Shown in pieces: positions 1 to 7,962 of a stretch of DNA of 44,613 bases. The notes beneath the pieces were generated by a model. It made no database searches and had not been told where the DNA came from. It worked only from the letters and a program-made list of their open reading frames with translations. A program made the position numbers and the translations under genes. Every line of letters starts with the position of its first letter. Position 1 is the stretch's first letter. The stretch is taken from positions 1-44,613 of the forward strand of contig JBEKVE010000005.1 in the NCBI GenBank assembly GCA_049514335.1. The letters are read 5' to 3'. This DNA is from JBEKVE01 sp049514335. Its GTDB lineage: Bacteria > Actinomycetota > Acidimicrobiia > Acidimicrobiales > UBA8190.

Positions 1-1129
1 ACACCGCCACCTCCTCCACGCCGGGCAGCTCGGCCAGCGCCGCTTCGACCTCGACGGGGTAGACGTTGACCCCGCCGCTGATCACGAGATCGTCACGCCT
101 GCCCTCCAGGAACAGGTAGCCCTCGTCGTCCACGCGGCCGAGGTCCCCGACCGTGAAGGCATCGCCGCGCCACGCCCGCGCCGTGGACGCCGGGTCACGC
201 CAGTACCCGAAGCGGGCGAAGCGCGGGGCGTGGCACCACACCACGCCCTCGTCGTCGACATCGAGGCGGCGACCGGGCCGGGCCCGTCCCACCGTGCCCG
301 GCCGCTCGAGCCATTCCTCGGGCCCGCACACCGTGAATTGGCCCTCCGTCGATCCGTAGAATTCCCACAGGGCGCCGGTGGGCACCCGGTCGAGCGCGGT
401 CCGCTTGAGTCGCTCCGGGCACGGTGACCCGGCGTGGACGAGGAGGCGCAGCGCGTCGAAGCACCCCCGACCCTCGGAGCGGGCGAGGACACGGTGCAGG
501 GCGGTGGGGGCCATGAAGGTGGTGGTGGGGCGCAGGCGCTCGAGCACGTCCAGCACGACCTCGGCGTCGAAGCGCTCGAGGACCACGACACGTCCTCCCC
601 GGAGCAAGGCGCTCCCCGCCAGGCGCACCGACACGGAGTGATACAGCGGCGAGCACACGAGATGGGTGTCGCTCGCGCCGAAGTGCCACAGGTCGGCCTC
701 GTCCTCGAACTGCTCCCGGGCTTCCTCGGCATCGAGCACGCCGGACCACACCCCCTTGGGGCGTCCCGTCGTGCCGGACGTGTAGTGCATGGGACGGACA
801 AGAGGATGGCGCGCCACCGCTCCTCGGGGCCCGGCCAACAGGGCGCCGAGACCGCCGGCGTCGCGCACGGTCATGGCGGGATCGGCGTCGGCCACGAGCG
901 CCTCGCGCTCGGCCGGCAACAGCGTGGCGTTGATGAGCACGGGGACGACCCCGCACCGGGCCGCTCCCAGCACGCACACGAGCAGGTCCGCCGACGACGG
1001 CAGACAGAACGCGATCCGGTCGCCCGGTCCGAGGCCCGCCGCCGCCAGCGCGCCCGCAACCCTGCATTGGGCGTCCTCGGCCGGGCCCGGCTCGAGGACC
1101 TCGACCGCCACGCCGCCGCCCCCGCTCAC
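1..1129 (-). CDS. AMP-dependent acyl-CoA synthetase/ligase, 3' end cut by window edge
   Basis: The protein is an ANL-superfamily adenylating enzyme that would activate a carboxylic acid with ATP and load it onto CoA in the cytoplasm. The P-loop-like motif YTSGTTGRPKGV lies near residue 115. Later come EFYGSTEGQ (the A5-type motif), a DLGRVDDEGYLFLEGR segment (A7/A8-like) and ISGGVNVYPVEVE just before the window edge, so only the last part of the C-terminal lid is missing. The start is GTG at 1129, which forms a GTGA overlap with the stop of the upstream exporter gene, so the two are probably translated together. About 376 codons are visible. The N-terminal domain before the P-loop is short (about 110 residues, where 150 or more is usual), which suggests a compact FadD-type member. 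The substrate cannot be told from sequence. Confidence 0.85.
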   Translation of the reverse strand, partial: MSGGGGVAVEVLEPGPAEDAQCRVAGALAAAGLGPGDRIAFCLPSSADLLVCVLGAARCGVVPVLINATLLPAEREALVADADPAMTVRDAGGLGALLAGPRGAVARHPLVRPMHYTSGTTGRPKGVWSGVLDAEEAREQFEDEADLWHFGASDTHLVCSPLYHSVSVRLAGSALLRGGRVVVLERFDAEVVLDVLERLRPTTTFMAPTALHRVLARSEGRGCFDALRLLVHAGSPCPERLKRTALDRVPTGALWEFYGSTEGQFTVCGPEEWLERPGTVGRARPGRRLDVDDEGVVWCHAPRFARFGYWRDPASTARAWRGDAFTVGDLGRVDDEGYLFLEGRRDDLVISGGVNVYPVEVEAALAELPGVEEVAV

Positions 1130-2433
1130 CGGGTGACGCCCGTCTCGGTCGGGGCGAGCACCTCATCCGCCACCGCGGTCGACAACGCCTGCCCGTCTGC
1201 GGTGGCGCCGGAAACGGCCACCACACCGTCGAGCGATGTGAACAGACGCCGCCGCAGCACGGCGATCGAGGCCATCACGGCGAGAAGGAGCACGCCCGAG
1301 CCCACCGTGACCTTCTCGATGCCCACGGCATGGGCGATGGCACCTTCCGCCACGGCGCCGATGGCGTAGAAGATGCCGAGCGTCATCATGTAGAGGCCGA
1401 GCACCCGGCCCCGGGCGTGGGCCGGGGCGCGTCGCTGCACCACGGTGTTGAGGCCGGTGAGCACGCCGATGTAGCACCCTCCCACCACGACGATGGCCGG
1501 GGCCGCGCTCCACAACGACGGGGCGAGCCCGTAGAGCACGACAGCGGCCGGGAAGGCGAACAGTGCACCGACCTGCAGCCGGCGGCCCAGCCTCTGGGCC
1601 AACGGCGCCAACGCCAGGGCGCCGAGCACGGCACCGACGCCCTGGGCGGTGACGAGCACCGACGTGCCGGGGATGCCGCGCTTGAGCCCGTCGATGGCGA
1701 CCGCAGGGACGAGGGCGATGAACGGTGATCCGATCAGGGCCACGATGCCGATGAGGACGATGGCGCTCCTGCATCCCGGCTCCGCCGCGGCGGTCCGTGC
1801 CCCCTCGGCGATGCGCGCCACGATGCCACCGTCGGCCCGCCCCGGTGCCCGGGCGGGCAGGCGGACGAAGGTGAGGGCCAGCACCACCGCCCCGAACGAC
1901 ACGGCGTTGACGGTGAAGGCGAGGGCCGGCGACCCGGCCCACAGCAGCACGCCGGCCAGTGCCGGGCCGATCACCCGGCCCAGGTTGAACTGGGCCGACG
2001 ACAGGGACACGGCGCCCACGAGGTCGGCCGGAGGGACGAGATCGGGAACCATGGCCTGGTAGGTGGGGAACCCCACAGCGGCGGCGGCGCCTCCCAGGAA
2101 CGCCAGCACGACCAGGGACCACGACGGGTCGTGGCCCGTCGCGGCCAGGACGGCCATGACCGTGGCGAACGCCGCCTCGCCCAGGGTCGTGACGATCAGC
2201 CACCGCCGACGGTCGAGCCGGTCGGCCAGCGCTCCACCCACGGGGGCGAGCACCCCGATGGGGATGAAAGCGGCGGCGGCCACCGCCCCCGTCCACAGCG
2301 GGTTGTGCGAGCGGGACGTCACCACGATGCCGAGGGCCACGGTCTGGATCCACGAGCCGACGTTCGACACCATGGCCGAGGACCACACCAGGGCGAAGTT
2401 GCGCGAGCGCAGGGGCCGCACCGAGGTCCACAT
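1126..2433 (-). CDS. MFS transporter, MFS_3/enterobactin-exporter-like
   Basis: A 435-residue integral membrane protein with about twelve hydrophobic helices. It opens with RNFALVWSSAMVSNVGSWIQ, a signature of the MFS_3 (DHA3) group of proton-driven exporters, and has the loop 2-3 motif GGALADRLDRRR near residue 70. The family usually exports drugs, siderophores or other small metabolites. The start at 2433 is supported by a TAACGT box 7 bases upstream, so the transcript is probably leaderless. Its stop overlaps the GTG start of the acyl-CoA synthetase gene by 4 bases, so the two form an operon. That pairing could mean export of an acylated product, but this is only inferred from position. 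The exact substrate is unknown. Confidence 0.85.
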   Translation of the reverse strand: MWTSVRPLRSRNFALVWSSAMVSNVGSWIQTVALGIVVTSRSHNPLWTGAVAAAAFIPIGVLAPVGGALADRLDRRRWLIVTTLGEAAFATVMAVLAATGHDPSWSLVVLAFLGGAAAAVGFPTYQAMVPDLVPPADLVGAVSLSSAQFNLGRVIGPALAGVLLWAGSPALAFTVNAVSFGAVVLALTFVRLPARAPGRADGGIVARIAEGARTAAAEPGCRSAIVLIGIVALIGSPFIALVPAVAIDGLKRGIPGTSVLVTAQGVGAVLGALALAPLAQRLGRRLQVGALFAFPAAVVLYGLAPSLWSAAPAIVVVGGCYIGVLTGLNTVVQRRAPAHARGRVLGLYMMTLGIFYAIGAVAEGAIAHAVGIEKVTVGSGVLLLAVMASIAVLRRRLFTSLDGVVAVSGATADGQALSTAVADEVLAPTETGVTR

Positions 2434-2446
2434 CGAACCGACGTTA
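2434..2446 (-). promoter_or_regulatory. leaderless promoter -10 of MFS gene
   Basis: TAACGT (2446-2441 on the minus strand) lies 7 bases before ATG 2433. The same hexamer and spacing precede the 45-residue protein gene at 3494. Confidence 0.55.
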
Positions 2447-2489
2447 CCGCCGCCCCCCGCTCGCCCCGCCGGGTGCGAGACTTCGGACC

Positions 2490-3353
2490 ATGGCCGACGA
2501 CGCCCGTGCCCGAGCCACGACTGGTGGCGACGCCGACGCCGACGCCCACGCCGACGCCGACGCCGTGGAGCGGGCGCGGCGGCTGGTGGCGGCGGCGCGG
2601 CGTGTGCTCGTGTTGACCGGGGCGGGCATCTCCACCGACTCCGGCATCCCCGACTTCCGAGGCCCGCAGGGCGTGTGGACCAAGAACCCCGAAGCCGAGA
2701 AGATGGCGACGCTGCAGATCTACCTGCGTGAGCCCGACGTCCGCCGGCGCGCCTGGCGCAACCGGCTGGAATCGCCCACGTGGCAGGCGAGCCCCAACGC
2801 CGGGCACCTGGCTCTGGTGGACCTCGAGCGGCGCGGCACCCTGCACACCCTCGTCACCCAGAACGTGGACGGCCTGCACCAGGCGGCGGGCAGCGACCCC
2901 GACCGTGTGGTGGAGATCCACGGCACCATGCGCGAGGTCATGTGCATGTCGTGCGCGGCCCGCACCCCCATGGCTGGCATCCTCGACCGGGTGCGCGCCG
3001 GCGAGGAGGACCCGACCTGCACCGAGCCCAAGAGCACGGGCCCTGCGGGCACGGGACCCACGAGCACGACGTTGTGCGGGGGGATCCTCAAGTCGGCCAC
3101 CATCAGCTTCGGACAGAACCTCGTCCCGCAGGACATGGAGCGGGCCGACGCTGCGGCGCGCGCCTGTGACCTCGTGCTGGCCGTCGGATCGAAGTTGTCG
3201 GTCTACCCCGCTGCGGGTCTCGTCCCCACCGCCTCACGGTCGGGCGCCGCCGTGGTCATCGTGAACGCCGAGCCCACCGAGTTCGACGTCATCGCCGACG
3301 TCGTGGTCCGGGGAGCGATCAGCGCGGTCCTGCCCACCATCGTGGGCGGCTAG
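2490..3353 (+). CDS. Sir2-family NAD-dependent protein deacylase
   Basis: A cytoplasmic sirtuin of 287 residues that would remove acyl groups from lysines using NAD, for example regulating acyl-CoA synthetases. The NAD-binding motif GAGISTDSGIPDFRG is near residue 45, TQNVDGLH near residue 125, and the catalytic His is in EIHGT. The zinc ribbon has C152 and C155, but the second pair is C177 and C196, separated by 18 residues instead of the usual two to four, so a Pro/Gly/Thr-rich loop is inserted there. The N-terminus has an alternating Asp-Ala tract encoded by a repeated GACGCC unit (2530-2566). The start ATG has no clear Shine-Dalgarno; a GAGACT hexamer lies 7 bases upstream. It is divergent from the exporter. 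A proximity link to the acyl-CoA synthetase as target is speculative. Confidence 0.88.
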   Translation: MADDARARATTGGDADADAHADADAVERARRLVAAARRVLVLTGAGISTDSGIPDFRGPQGVWTKNPEAEKMATLQIYLREPDVRRRAWRNRLESPTWQASPNAGHLALVDLERRGTLHTLVTQNVDGLHQAAGSDPDRVVEIHGTMREVMCMSCAARTPMAGILDRVRAGEEDPTCTEPKSTGPAGTGPTSTTLCGGILKSATISFGQNLVPQDMERADAAARACDLVLAVGSKLSVYPAAGLVPTASRSGAAVVIVNAEPTEFDVIADVVVRGAISAVLPTIVGG

Positions 3354-3356
3354 GCC

Positions 3357-3494
3357 TCAGTCCGACGATCCCGCCGACCGCTGCCGGGCGCGCTTGCGCC
3401 GCGGCTTGAGGGCGAACCACCACACGCTCACGATGGTGCCCGTCAATCCCACGGCGGCCACCAGCGGCTTGACGAACTTCCGGCTCCGGCTCAC
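3357..3494 (-). CDS. small single-pass membrane protein, 45 residues
   Basis: A short open frame reading MSRSRKFVKPLVAAVGLTG at the N-terminus, followed by a hydrophobic stretch (about residues 11-29) and a basic tail KPRRKRARQR, ending SAGSSD. This is the layout of a small inner-membrane protein with one helix and positive flanks. Support for a real gene comes from a TAACGT hexamer exactly 7 bases before the GTG start, the same box and spacing as the exporter at 2433. Its stop lies 3 bases from the stop of the convergent sirtuin gene. The function is unknown. Confidence 0.55.
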   Translation of the reverse strand: MSRSRKFVKPLVAAVGLTGTIVSVWWFALKPRRKRARQRSAGSSD

Positions 3495-3507
3495 GCCCGA
3501 GACGTTA
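3495..3507 (-). promoter_or_regulatory. leaderless promoter -10 of small membrane protein
   Basis: TAACGT (3507-3502 on the minus strand) lies 7 bases before GTG 3494, the main evidence that this short frame is expressed. Confidence 0.5.
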
Positions 3508-3557
3508 CCGGGCGGGCAGCCCCCGCCGGTGCCCGGGGACCCGAAGCGGCTCCCGGC

Positions 3558-4952
3558 TCAGCTCCCGGTGGAGAGGAAGACGTTCTTGATGTCGGAAAAC
3601 GACGCCATGGCCTCCATCCCGAGCTCGCGGCCGAACCCCGACTGCTTCATGCCGCCGAAGGGGGTCGACACCCGCACCGAGGTGTTGGAGTTGACCGAGA
3701 GCACGCCCGCCCGGACGGCCTTGGCCATGCGCAGGGCGCGCCCCACGTCACGCGTCCAGATCGATCCCGACAGGCCGTAGGGGGTGTCGTTGGCGAGCGC
3801 CACGGCGTGGGGCTCGTCGTCGAAGGGCGTCACCGCCACCACCGGGCCGAACACCTCTTCGCGCCACACCCGCCGGTCCGGGGCCACCGGTGCGAGCACC
3901 GTGGCCGGGTACCACCACCCCGGGCCATCGGGCACGCTTCCCTGTCCTGCCACGGTCACCCCTTCGGGGAGCGGATCGACGAAGGCGGCCACGCCGCGCC
4001 GGTGGCCGTCGGAGACGAGGGGGCCCATGGCGGTGTCGGGGTCCTCGGGGTCACCGGTCACGAACGCCTCGGTGGCCTCCACCAGCAGCTCCACGAAGCG
4101 GTCGAAGACGCTGCGTTGCACGAGCACGCGGCTGCGCGCGCAGCAGTCCTGACCGGCGTTCCCGAACACCGCACCTGGCGCGCTCGCCGCCGCCAGCTCG
4201 ATGTCGGCATCGGCGAACACGACGTTGGCCGACTTCCCTCCGAGCTCGAGCGTGACGCGCTTGATCGTGCCGGCCGCCCGGGCCATGACGTCGCGGCCCG
4301 CCTCGGTCGAGCCGGTGAAGGCGACCTTGGCCACACCGGGATGCTCGACGAGCGCGGTGCCCACCGTGGTGCCGCTCCCCACCACCACCTGCAGCACCCC
4401 CTCGGGGATGCCCGCCGCCAGCGCCAGCTCGGCCAGGCGCAGGGCGGTCAGGGGGGTGAGCTCCGATGGCTTCAGCACCACCGTGTTGCCGCAGGCCAGG
4501 GCGGGACCCACCTTCCACGAGGCGATGGCGAGCGGGAAGTTCCACGGCACGATGGCCGCCACCACGCCGAGCGGCTCGGGCCACGTGACGTCCACGCCAC
4601 CCGCCACCGGCACTGTCGCCCCACGGTGCTTGTCCACCGCGCCGGCGTAGAAGTGCAGCACGTCGACCACCATGGACGCCTCGCCCCGGCTGTCGGTGAT
4701 GGGCTTGCCCACGTTGGTCGTCTCGAGCAGGGCCAGCTCCTCGGCGTGGGACTCCACCTGCTCGGCGAAGCGGCGCAGCAGGCGGGCGCGGTCGCCGGGC
4801 GCCACGTCGCGCCAGGCCGGAAAGGCCGCCGCCGCCCGCGCCACGGCTGCGTCCGCCTCGTGCACGCCCTGGCGCACCACCTCCGCCACCGTCTGCTCGG
4901 TGGCGGGGTTGATCACCCGGACCACGCCGTCGACGCCGGCGGTGGTGCTCAC
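3558..4952 (-). CDS. NAD(P)-dependent aldehyde dehydrogenase (PuuC-like)
   Basis: A 464-residue aldehyde dehydrogenase that oxidises an aldehyde to the acid in the cytoplasm. The cofactor and catalytic motifs are in order: PWNFPLAIASWKVGPALACG, the glutamate motif ELGGKSAN, the cysteine motif GNAGQDCCARSR (a double Cys, of which one is the nucleophile), EEVFGPVV and the C-terminal PFGGMKQSGFGRELG. The start is GTG at 4952, overlapping the stop of the upstream class-I amidotransferase-like hydrolase by GTGA. Coupling to that gene and the nearby glutamine-synthetase-like ligase suggests oxidation of a gamma-glutamyl aminoaldehyde, as PuuC does in putrescine degradation. The sequence alone shows only a general aldehyde dehydrogenase; the pathway role is inferred. 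Confidence 0.9.
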   Translation of the reverse strand: MSTTAGVDGVVRVINPATEQTVAEVVRQGVHEADAAVARAAAAFPAWRDVAPGDRARLLRRFAEQVESHAEELALLETTNVGKPITDSRGEASMVVDVLHFYAGAVDKHRGATVPVAGGVDVTWPEPLGVVAAIVPWNFPLAIASWKVGPALACGNTVVLKPSELTPLTALRLAELALAAGIPEGVLQVVVGSGTTVGTALVEHPGVAKVAFTGSTEAGRDVMARAAGTIKRVTLELGGKSANVVFADADIELAAASAPGAVFGNAGQDCCARSRVLVQRSVFDRFVELLVEATEAFVTGDPEDPDTAMGPLVSDGHRRGVAAFVDPLPEGVTVAGQGSVPDGPGWWYPATVLAPVAPDRRVWREEVFGPVVAVTPFDDEPHAVALANDTPYGLSGSIWTRDVGRALRMAKAVRAGVLSVNSNTSVRVSTPFGGMKQSGFGRELGMEAMASFSDIKNVFLSTGS

Positions 4953-5665
4953 GTGGCCGAGACGAGCGCTTCGAACAGGCGCAGGTCGGCCTCTTCCTCG
5001 GGGTGCCACTGCACGCCCACCGTGAAGCGCGCGCCGGGGATCTCGAGCGCCTCGACGACGCCGTCGGTGGCGCGGGCACTCACCACCAACCCGTCGCCCA
5101 CCCGGTCCACGGCCTGGTGGTGCGAGCAACGGACGGTGGCGGTGTCCCCCATGACCTTGGACAGCACCGAGCCCGGCTCGGTGACGACGTCCACCGCCGA
5201 GAAGCATCCCTGTGCCGGCTGATGCGCGTCGCTGCCCGTGACGTCGGGCAGATGCTGCACGAGCGAGCCCCCCAGATGGACGTTCACGAGCTGCATGCCC
5301 CGGCAGATGGCGAGCAGCGGCAGGTCGGCGGCCAGGGCGTGGATGAGCAGGTCGAGCTCGGCGCGGTCGCGCGCCGGGTCGATGCCGGCGGCACACCGGT
5401 GCGGTGCTTGGCCGTAGCGGGCGGGGTCGATGTCACCGCCCCCCACCAGGACGAGGGCGTCGAGGGCGTCGACCACGCCCGGAGCCGAGGCCACGTCCCC
5501 GCCCGGGCCCACACAAGGCGGCAGCAGCACGGGCCGCCCCCCGGCCGCCGCCACGCAGTCCGCATAGGCGACGGCCAGGACGGCCGCGGGCCGGTCCCAG
5601 GGGCCCCACGAAGCCTGTTGCCGGTAGGTGGTGACCCCCACGATGGGGACGACGCGCCGTGCCAC
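4949..5665 (-). CDS. gamma-glutamyl-amine/GABA hydrolase, peptidase C26 family (PuuD-like)
   Basis: A 238-residue class-I glutamine-amidotransferase-like hydrolase that stands alone without a synthase domain. The nucleophile elbow is AICRGMQLVNVHLGGSLVQ, with the catalytic Cys, and the His-Glu pair is in VQWHPEEE near the C-terminus. GGGDIDPARYG is typical of the PuuD branch, which cleaves gamma-glutamyl-GABA to glutamate and GABA. The start chosen is GTG at 5665, where the protein begins VARRVVPIVGVTTYR as in the family, with a GATACT box 6 bases upstream. The downstream aldehyde dehydrogenase overlaps by 4 bases. It is divergent from the dehydrogenase/ligase pair at 5756-7961. Confidence 0.85.
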   Translation of the reverse strand: MARRVVPIVGVTTYRQQASWGPWDRPAAVLAVAYADCVAAAGGRPVLLPPCVGPGGDVASAPGVVDALDALVLVGGGDIDPARYGQAPHRCAAGIDPARDRAELDLLIHALAADLPLLAICRGMQLVNVHLGGSLVQHLPDVTGSDAHQPAQGCFSAVDVVTEPGSVLSKVMGDTATVRCSHHQAVDRVGDGLVVSARATDGVVEALEIPGARFTVGVQWHPEEEADLRLFEALVSAT

Positions 5666-5743
5666 GGTTCCAGTATCACACCGCCCGGACGCGGCCCGGT
5701 CCGGGCGGCCCGGCGCAGGGCGGCGGGTGGCGATCGGCACGGA

Positions 5744-5755
5744 TAGGTTCGTGGC
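5744..5755 (+). promoter_or_regulatory. leaderless promoter -10 of SDR gene
   Basis: TAGGTT (5744-5749) is followed by 6 bases and then GTG 5756. On the other strand GATACT (5677-5672) precedes the divergent hydrolase gene by 6 bases, so this 90-base gap holds two back-to-back promoters. Confidence 0.5.
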
Positions 5756-6535
5756 GTGGCGAACCGACTCGTTGGCAAGGTGGCACTCATCACCGGTGCG
5801 GGCAGTGGCATCGGGCGCGCCGCAGCAGGGATCTTCGCCGCCGAGGGTGCGACGGTGGTGGTGGCCGACGTCGTGTCCGACGCGGCGGCCGAGACCGTCG
5901 ACGGGATCGAGGCGGCCGGGGGCCGTGCCCTCGCCGTCACCGTCGACGTCTCGGTGGAGGGCGAGGCGCAGGAGGCGGTGCGCCGAGCCGTGCAGGACTG
6001 CGGCGCCCTGCACGTGCTGTTCAACAACGCCGGCATCTTCCCCTCCGACGACGGCGGGCTCCTCGACACACCCCCCGCCACCTGGGACCGCGTCATGGCC
6101 GTCAACCTCCGGGGGGTGTGGCTGTGCAGCCGGGCCGCGGTGCCGGCCATGATCGCCGCCGGTGGCGGCTCGATCGTGAACGTGGCGTCCTTCGTGGCGC
6201 TCATGGGCGCCGCCACCGCCCAGGTCGCCTACACGGCGTCCAAAGGCGGCGTCCTCGCCTTCACGCGTGAGCTCGCCGTGGAGTACGCCCGGCGCAACGT
6301 GCGGGCCAATGCCTTGTGCCCCGGCCCCATCGAGACGCCGTTGCTGGCCGAGCTCCTCGCCGACCCCGAGCGCCGCAACCGGCGCATGGTCCACATCCCC
6401 ATGGGCCGCCTGGGCCGTCCCGAGGAAGTGGCCAGGGCGGCACTGTTCCTGGCGTCGGACGAGTCGTCGTTCATGACCGGCTCGGCCCTCGTGGTCGACG
6501 GGGGCATCACCGCCGCCTACGTCACCCCGGAATGA
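5756..6535 (+). CDS. short-chain dehydrogenase/reductase
   Basis: A classical SDR of 259 residues. It has the cofactor-binding TGAGSGIG near residue 14, the structural NNAG near residue 90, and the active-site Ser with YTASK near residue 160, followed by RNVRANALCPGPIETP and the C-terminal MTGSALVVDGG. An Asp after strand 2 (VVVADVV) points to NAD rather than NADP. The start is GTG at 5756, with TAGGTT 6 bases upstream, so it is probably leaderless. It is followed after 67 bases by the glutamine-synthetase-family ligase. Its place in the cluster is where a Puu pathway would have the amine oxidase PuuB, so it may do a dehydrogenation on a gamma-glutamylated alcohol or amine substrate. That role is inferred. 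Confidence 0.85.
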   Translation: MANRLVGKVALITGAGSGIGRAAAGIFAAEGATVVVADVVSDAAAETVDGIEAAGGRALAVTVDVSVEGEAQEAVRRAVQDCGALHVLFNNAGIFPSDDGGLLDTPPATWDRVMAVNLRGVWLCSRAAVPAMIAAGGGSIVNVASFVALMGAATAQVAYTASKGGVLAFTRELAVEYARRNVRANALCPGPIETPLLAELLADPERRNRRMVHIPMGRLGRPEEVARAALFLASDESSFMTGSALVVDGGITAAYVTPE

Positions 6536-6602
6536 CCGCCTGCACCGCGGTGGTCCGGCCGACATGCTGGACGGGCCCGGTGCGGCGTGCCATGGTGCGT
6601 TG

Positions 6603-7961
6603 ATGCTGGGGCTCGACGAGCTGACCGAGCGCATCGGCGACGGCAGCGTCGACACGGTGGTGGTGGCGTTCCCCGACATGCAGGGGCGCCCGGTGGGCAA
6701 GCGCGTGACGGGACGATTCTTTCTCGACCACGTCCTCGAGCACGGCATCGAGGCGTGCGACTACCTGCTGGCGGTGGACGTCGACATGGAGCCCCTCGAG
6801 GGCTACCGCTTCACCGGATGGGACCGCGGCTACGGCGACGTGGTGGCGGTGCCGGACCTCACCTCCCTCCGGCTGCTCCCCTGGCTCGAGGGCTCGGCCA
6901 TGGTGGTGTGCGACGTGCTCGACTCGGCCGGTGCACCGGTGGAGGTGTCGCCGCGCCGGATCCTGCAGCGCCAGATCGAGCGGGCCCGGGGTGCGGGCCT
7001 CGACATCCGCTGCGCCACGGAGCTCGAGTTCTACCTGTTTCGCGAGACCTTCGAGGAGGCCGCGGCGAAGGGGTGGCGCGACCTGCACACCCACGTCTCG
7101 ACCATCGAGGACTACCAGCTCCTGCAGACCTCGCGCGAGGAGTACGTGCTTCGGCGCATCCGCAACGAGATGCTCGGTGCGGGCCTGCCCGTCGAGTTCT
7201 CCAAGGGGGAGGCGGGGCGGGGCCAGCACGAGGTCAACGTGACCTACGGGCCGGCGCTCGAGGTGGCGGACCGGCATCTCGTGTTCAAGAACGGTGTCAA
7301 GGAGATCGCCGACCAGTGCGGACGGTCCGCCTCGTTCATGGCCAAGTGGTCGATGGGCGAGGCGGGCTCGTCGTGCCACATCCACGCCAGCCTGTGGGAC
7401 GCCACCACGGGGGCGCCACTGACGGCCGGTGATGACGACGTGACAGGGCTGTCCGAGCCAGGGCGGTGCTTCGTGGCCGGCCTGCTCCACGCGGCGCGCC
7501 AGCTCACGTGGCTGTGGGCGCCCTACGTCAATTCCTACAAGCGCTTCGTCCCCGGGTCGTGGGCCCCGACGGCGGCGGCGTGGGGTCTCGACAACCGCAC
7601 CTGCGGGTTCCGCGTGGTGGGCGCCGGGGCGGCCCGCCGGGTGGAGTGCCGGGTCCCGGGAGCCGACGTCAACCCCTACCTGGCCCTGGCCGGCGTCCTC
7701 GCCGCCGGCCTGTGGGGCGTGGAGCACGGCCTCGAGCTCGCTGCGCCCTTCGCCGGCAACGCCTACGTCGCCGACGGCGTCCCCCGGATCCCCTCGACCT
7801 TGGTGGAGGCCATCGCCGAGCTCGAGGCGAGCCCGGTGGCGGCGGCGTCGTTCGGGGACGAGGTGCACCACCACCTGCTCAACACCGCCCGTCAGGAATG
7901 GCTCCGGGCCAACCGGGTGGTCACCGACTGGGAGCTCGCCCGCAACTTCGAGCGCATCTGA
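6603..7961 (+). CDS. glutamine synthetase family protein, gamma-glutamylamine synthetase-like (PuuA/GlnA3-type)
   Basis: A 452-residue GS-I-fold ligase that uses ATP to join the gamma-carboxyl of glutamate to ammonia or, more likely here, an amine. The N-terminal barrel has AFPDMQGRPVGKRVTG. Metal and substrate motifs include ATELEFYLF, KGEAGRGQHEVNV, SSCHIHASLW, NSYKRFVPGSWAP, GLDNR and RRVECRVPGADVNPYLALAG. The adenylylation-loop tyrosine motif of true GlnA is not seen. The start ATG at 6603 is favoured because CATGGT lies 6 bases upstream and the family begins near there; an in-frame ATG at 6564 would add 13 residues. Neighbouring PuuD-like and aldehyde dehydrogenase genes support a gamma-glutamylation pathway for amines. 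The amine itself is not known. Confidence 0.85.
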   Translation: MLGLDELTERIGDGSVDTVVVAFPDMQGRPVGKRVTGRFFLDHVLEHGIEACDYLLAVDVDMEPLEGYRFTGWDRGYGDVVAVPDLTSLRLLPWLEGSAMVVCDVLDSAGAPVEVSPRRILQRQIERARGAGLDIRCATELEFYLFRETFEEAAAKGWRDLHTHVSTIEDYQLLQTSREEYVLRRIRNEMLGAGLPVEFSKGEAGRGQHEVNVTYGPALEVADRHLVFKNGVKEIADQCGRSASFMAKWSMGEAGSSCHIHASLWDATTGAPLTAGDDDVTGLSEPGRCFVAGLLHAARQLTWLWAPYVNSYKRFVPGSWAPTAAAWGLDNRTCGFRVVGAGAARRVECRVPGADVNPYLALAGVLAAGLWGVEHGLELAAPFAGNAYVADGVPRIPSTLVEAIAELEASPVAAASFGDEVHHHLLNTARQEWLRANRVVTDWELARNFERI

Positions 7962-7962
7962 C

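Noticed and set aside
2530..2566. GACGCC repeats as a CRISPR or regulatory array.
   Set aside because: They have no spacers, lie in frame and encode the alternating Asp-Ala N-terminus of the sirtuin.
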